From Campylobacteraceae bacterium (GTDB lineage Bacteria; Campylobacterota; Campylobacteria; Campylobacterales; Sulfurospirillaceae), in the NCBI GenBank assembly GCA_019162915.1, contig JAFLKZ010000094.1, positions 246-6,362 on the forward strand: 6,117 nucleotides of DNA, in the 5' to 3' direction. How positions within the stretch are numbered: the stretch's first letter is position 1; every line of letters begins with the position of its first letter. Shown piece after piece: positions 5,884 through 6,117 of this stretch. A program made the translations under genes and the position numbers. Below the pieces are notes generated by a model. That model saw only the letters and a program-made list of their open reading frames with translations, made no database searches and was not told the origin of the DNA.

Positions 5884-6117
5884 TTGAAAGATATTGAAAA
5901 ATCAGTAACATCTTGTACATCATTGGTTGAGTTGGAAAAAATAAGAGTATCTCTTTTTGGTAAAAAAGGGTATTTTGCCGCACAATTTAATGAACTAAAA
6001 GATTTAGAAGGGGAAGCTAAAAAAGTTTTCGCTCAAAATTTAAATACTAATAAAGAGAATTTTTTAGCATTGTTAAGCCAAAAAAAAATGGTTTTAGAAG
6101 AAGTGATGATTAAAGAA
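5884..6117 (+). CDS. pheS: Phenylalanyl-tRNA synthetase alpha subunit, N-terminal part (3' end outside window)
   Basis: PheS is the catalytic subunit of the alpha2-beta2 enzyme that charges tRNA-Phe. Only the first 78 codons are present, and the frame is open to the last base. They match the N-terminal coiled-coil arm of the family: LVELEKIRVSLFGKKG corresponds to the conserved L-E-IR-xxLGKKG block, followed by a Lys/Glu-rich helix (LKDLEGEAKKVFAQ) and a second helix, the arm that contacts tRNA. The catalytic core lies beyond the window. Translation begins at TTG 5884: the frame has a stop at 5845-5847, no ATG before 6088, and an AAGGT site at the right spacing, and this start puts the conserved block at about residue 14-29 as expected. 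The identity rests on a short but characteristic segment. pheT probably follows outside the window. Confidence 0.87.
   Translation, partial: MKDIEKSVTSCTSLVELEKIRVSLFGKKGYFAAQFNELKDLEGEAKKVFAQNLNTNKENFLALLSQKKMVLEEVMIKE

Noticed and set aside
5870..5887. A pheM-like leader peptide controlling pheS by attenuation
   Set aside because: The mini-ORF MKVKR has no phenylalanine codons, and no terminator/antiterminator pair follows it.
5795..5983. Open frame of 62 codons on the - strand across the HIT-pheS gap
   Set aside because: It runs antisense to the conserved pheS start and over both promoters, and has no credible features beyond A+T-rich chance codons.
1..6117. Mobile element, CRISPR array, tRNA, defence or toxin system
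   Set aside because: No terminal repeats, transposase, spaced repeats, cloverleaf or unexplained coding stretches were seen; nearly all bases belong to core metabolic genes.

Overview
The window is A+T-rich, densely packed bacterial DNA. It most likely comes from a Campylobacterota (epsilonproteobacterial) genome of the Sulfurospirillum/Arcobacter type. Three things suggest this: the pycB/oadA, pckA, argH gene order resembles what I recall from Campylobacter jejuni (pycB-pckA-argH); a HIT gene is divergent from pheS, as I also recall there; and the protein sequences have the style of that group. The assignment is from memory and was not checked by a search.

Left block (1-3967, + strand): the C-terminal part of a biotin-dependent carboxyltransferase subunit (OadA/PycB) with its biotinyl domain is followed after 11 bases by OadB, the Na+-translocating decarboxylase beta subunit. 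After 25 more bases comes ATP-dependent PEP carboxykinase (PckA). These look like one operon built around oxaloacetate. OadA/OadB can interconvert oxaloacetate and pyruvate + CO2 coupled to Na+ movement, and PckA interconverts oxaloacetate and PEP with ATP/ADP.

Middle (3968-5416, + strand): a 63-base intergenic region holds a strong hairpin and a second, mutually exclusive hairpin that would cover the ribosome binding site of the next gene. A perfect TATAAT lies over the pckA stop codon. The next gene is argH (argininosuccinate lyase, last step of arginine synthesis), complete and with its catalytic residues intact.

Right (5417-6117): argH converges on a small HIT/HINT-type gene on the - strand, and a hairpin spanning the argH stop codon lies between them. 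The HIT gene is divergent from the start of pheS (phenylalanyl-tRNA synthetase alpha chain), which uses a TTG start and runs off the window end. The 98 bases between them carry a consensus -10 box for pheS.

I see no mobile element, CRISPR array, tRNA/rRNA or defence gene. Apart from the Na+ pump gene in the cluster and the possible RNA switch before argH, this is ordinary core-metabolism territory; I did not find a wholly new system.
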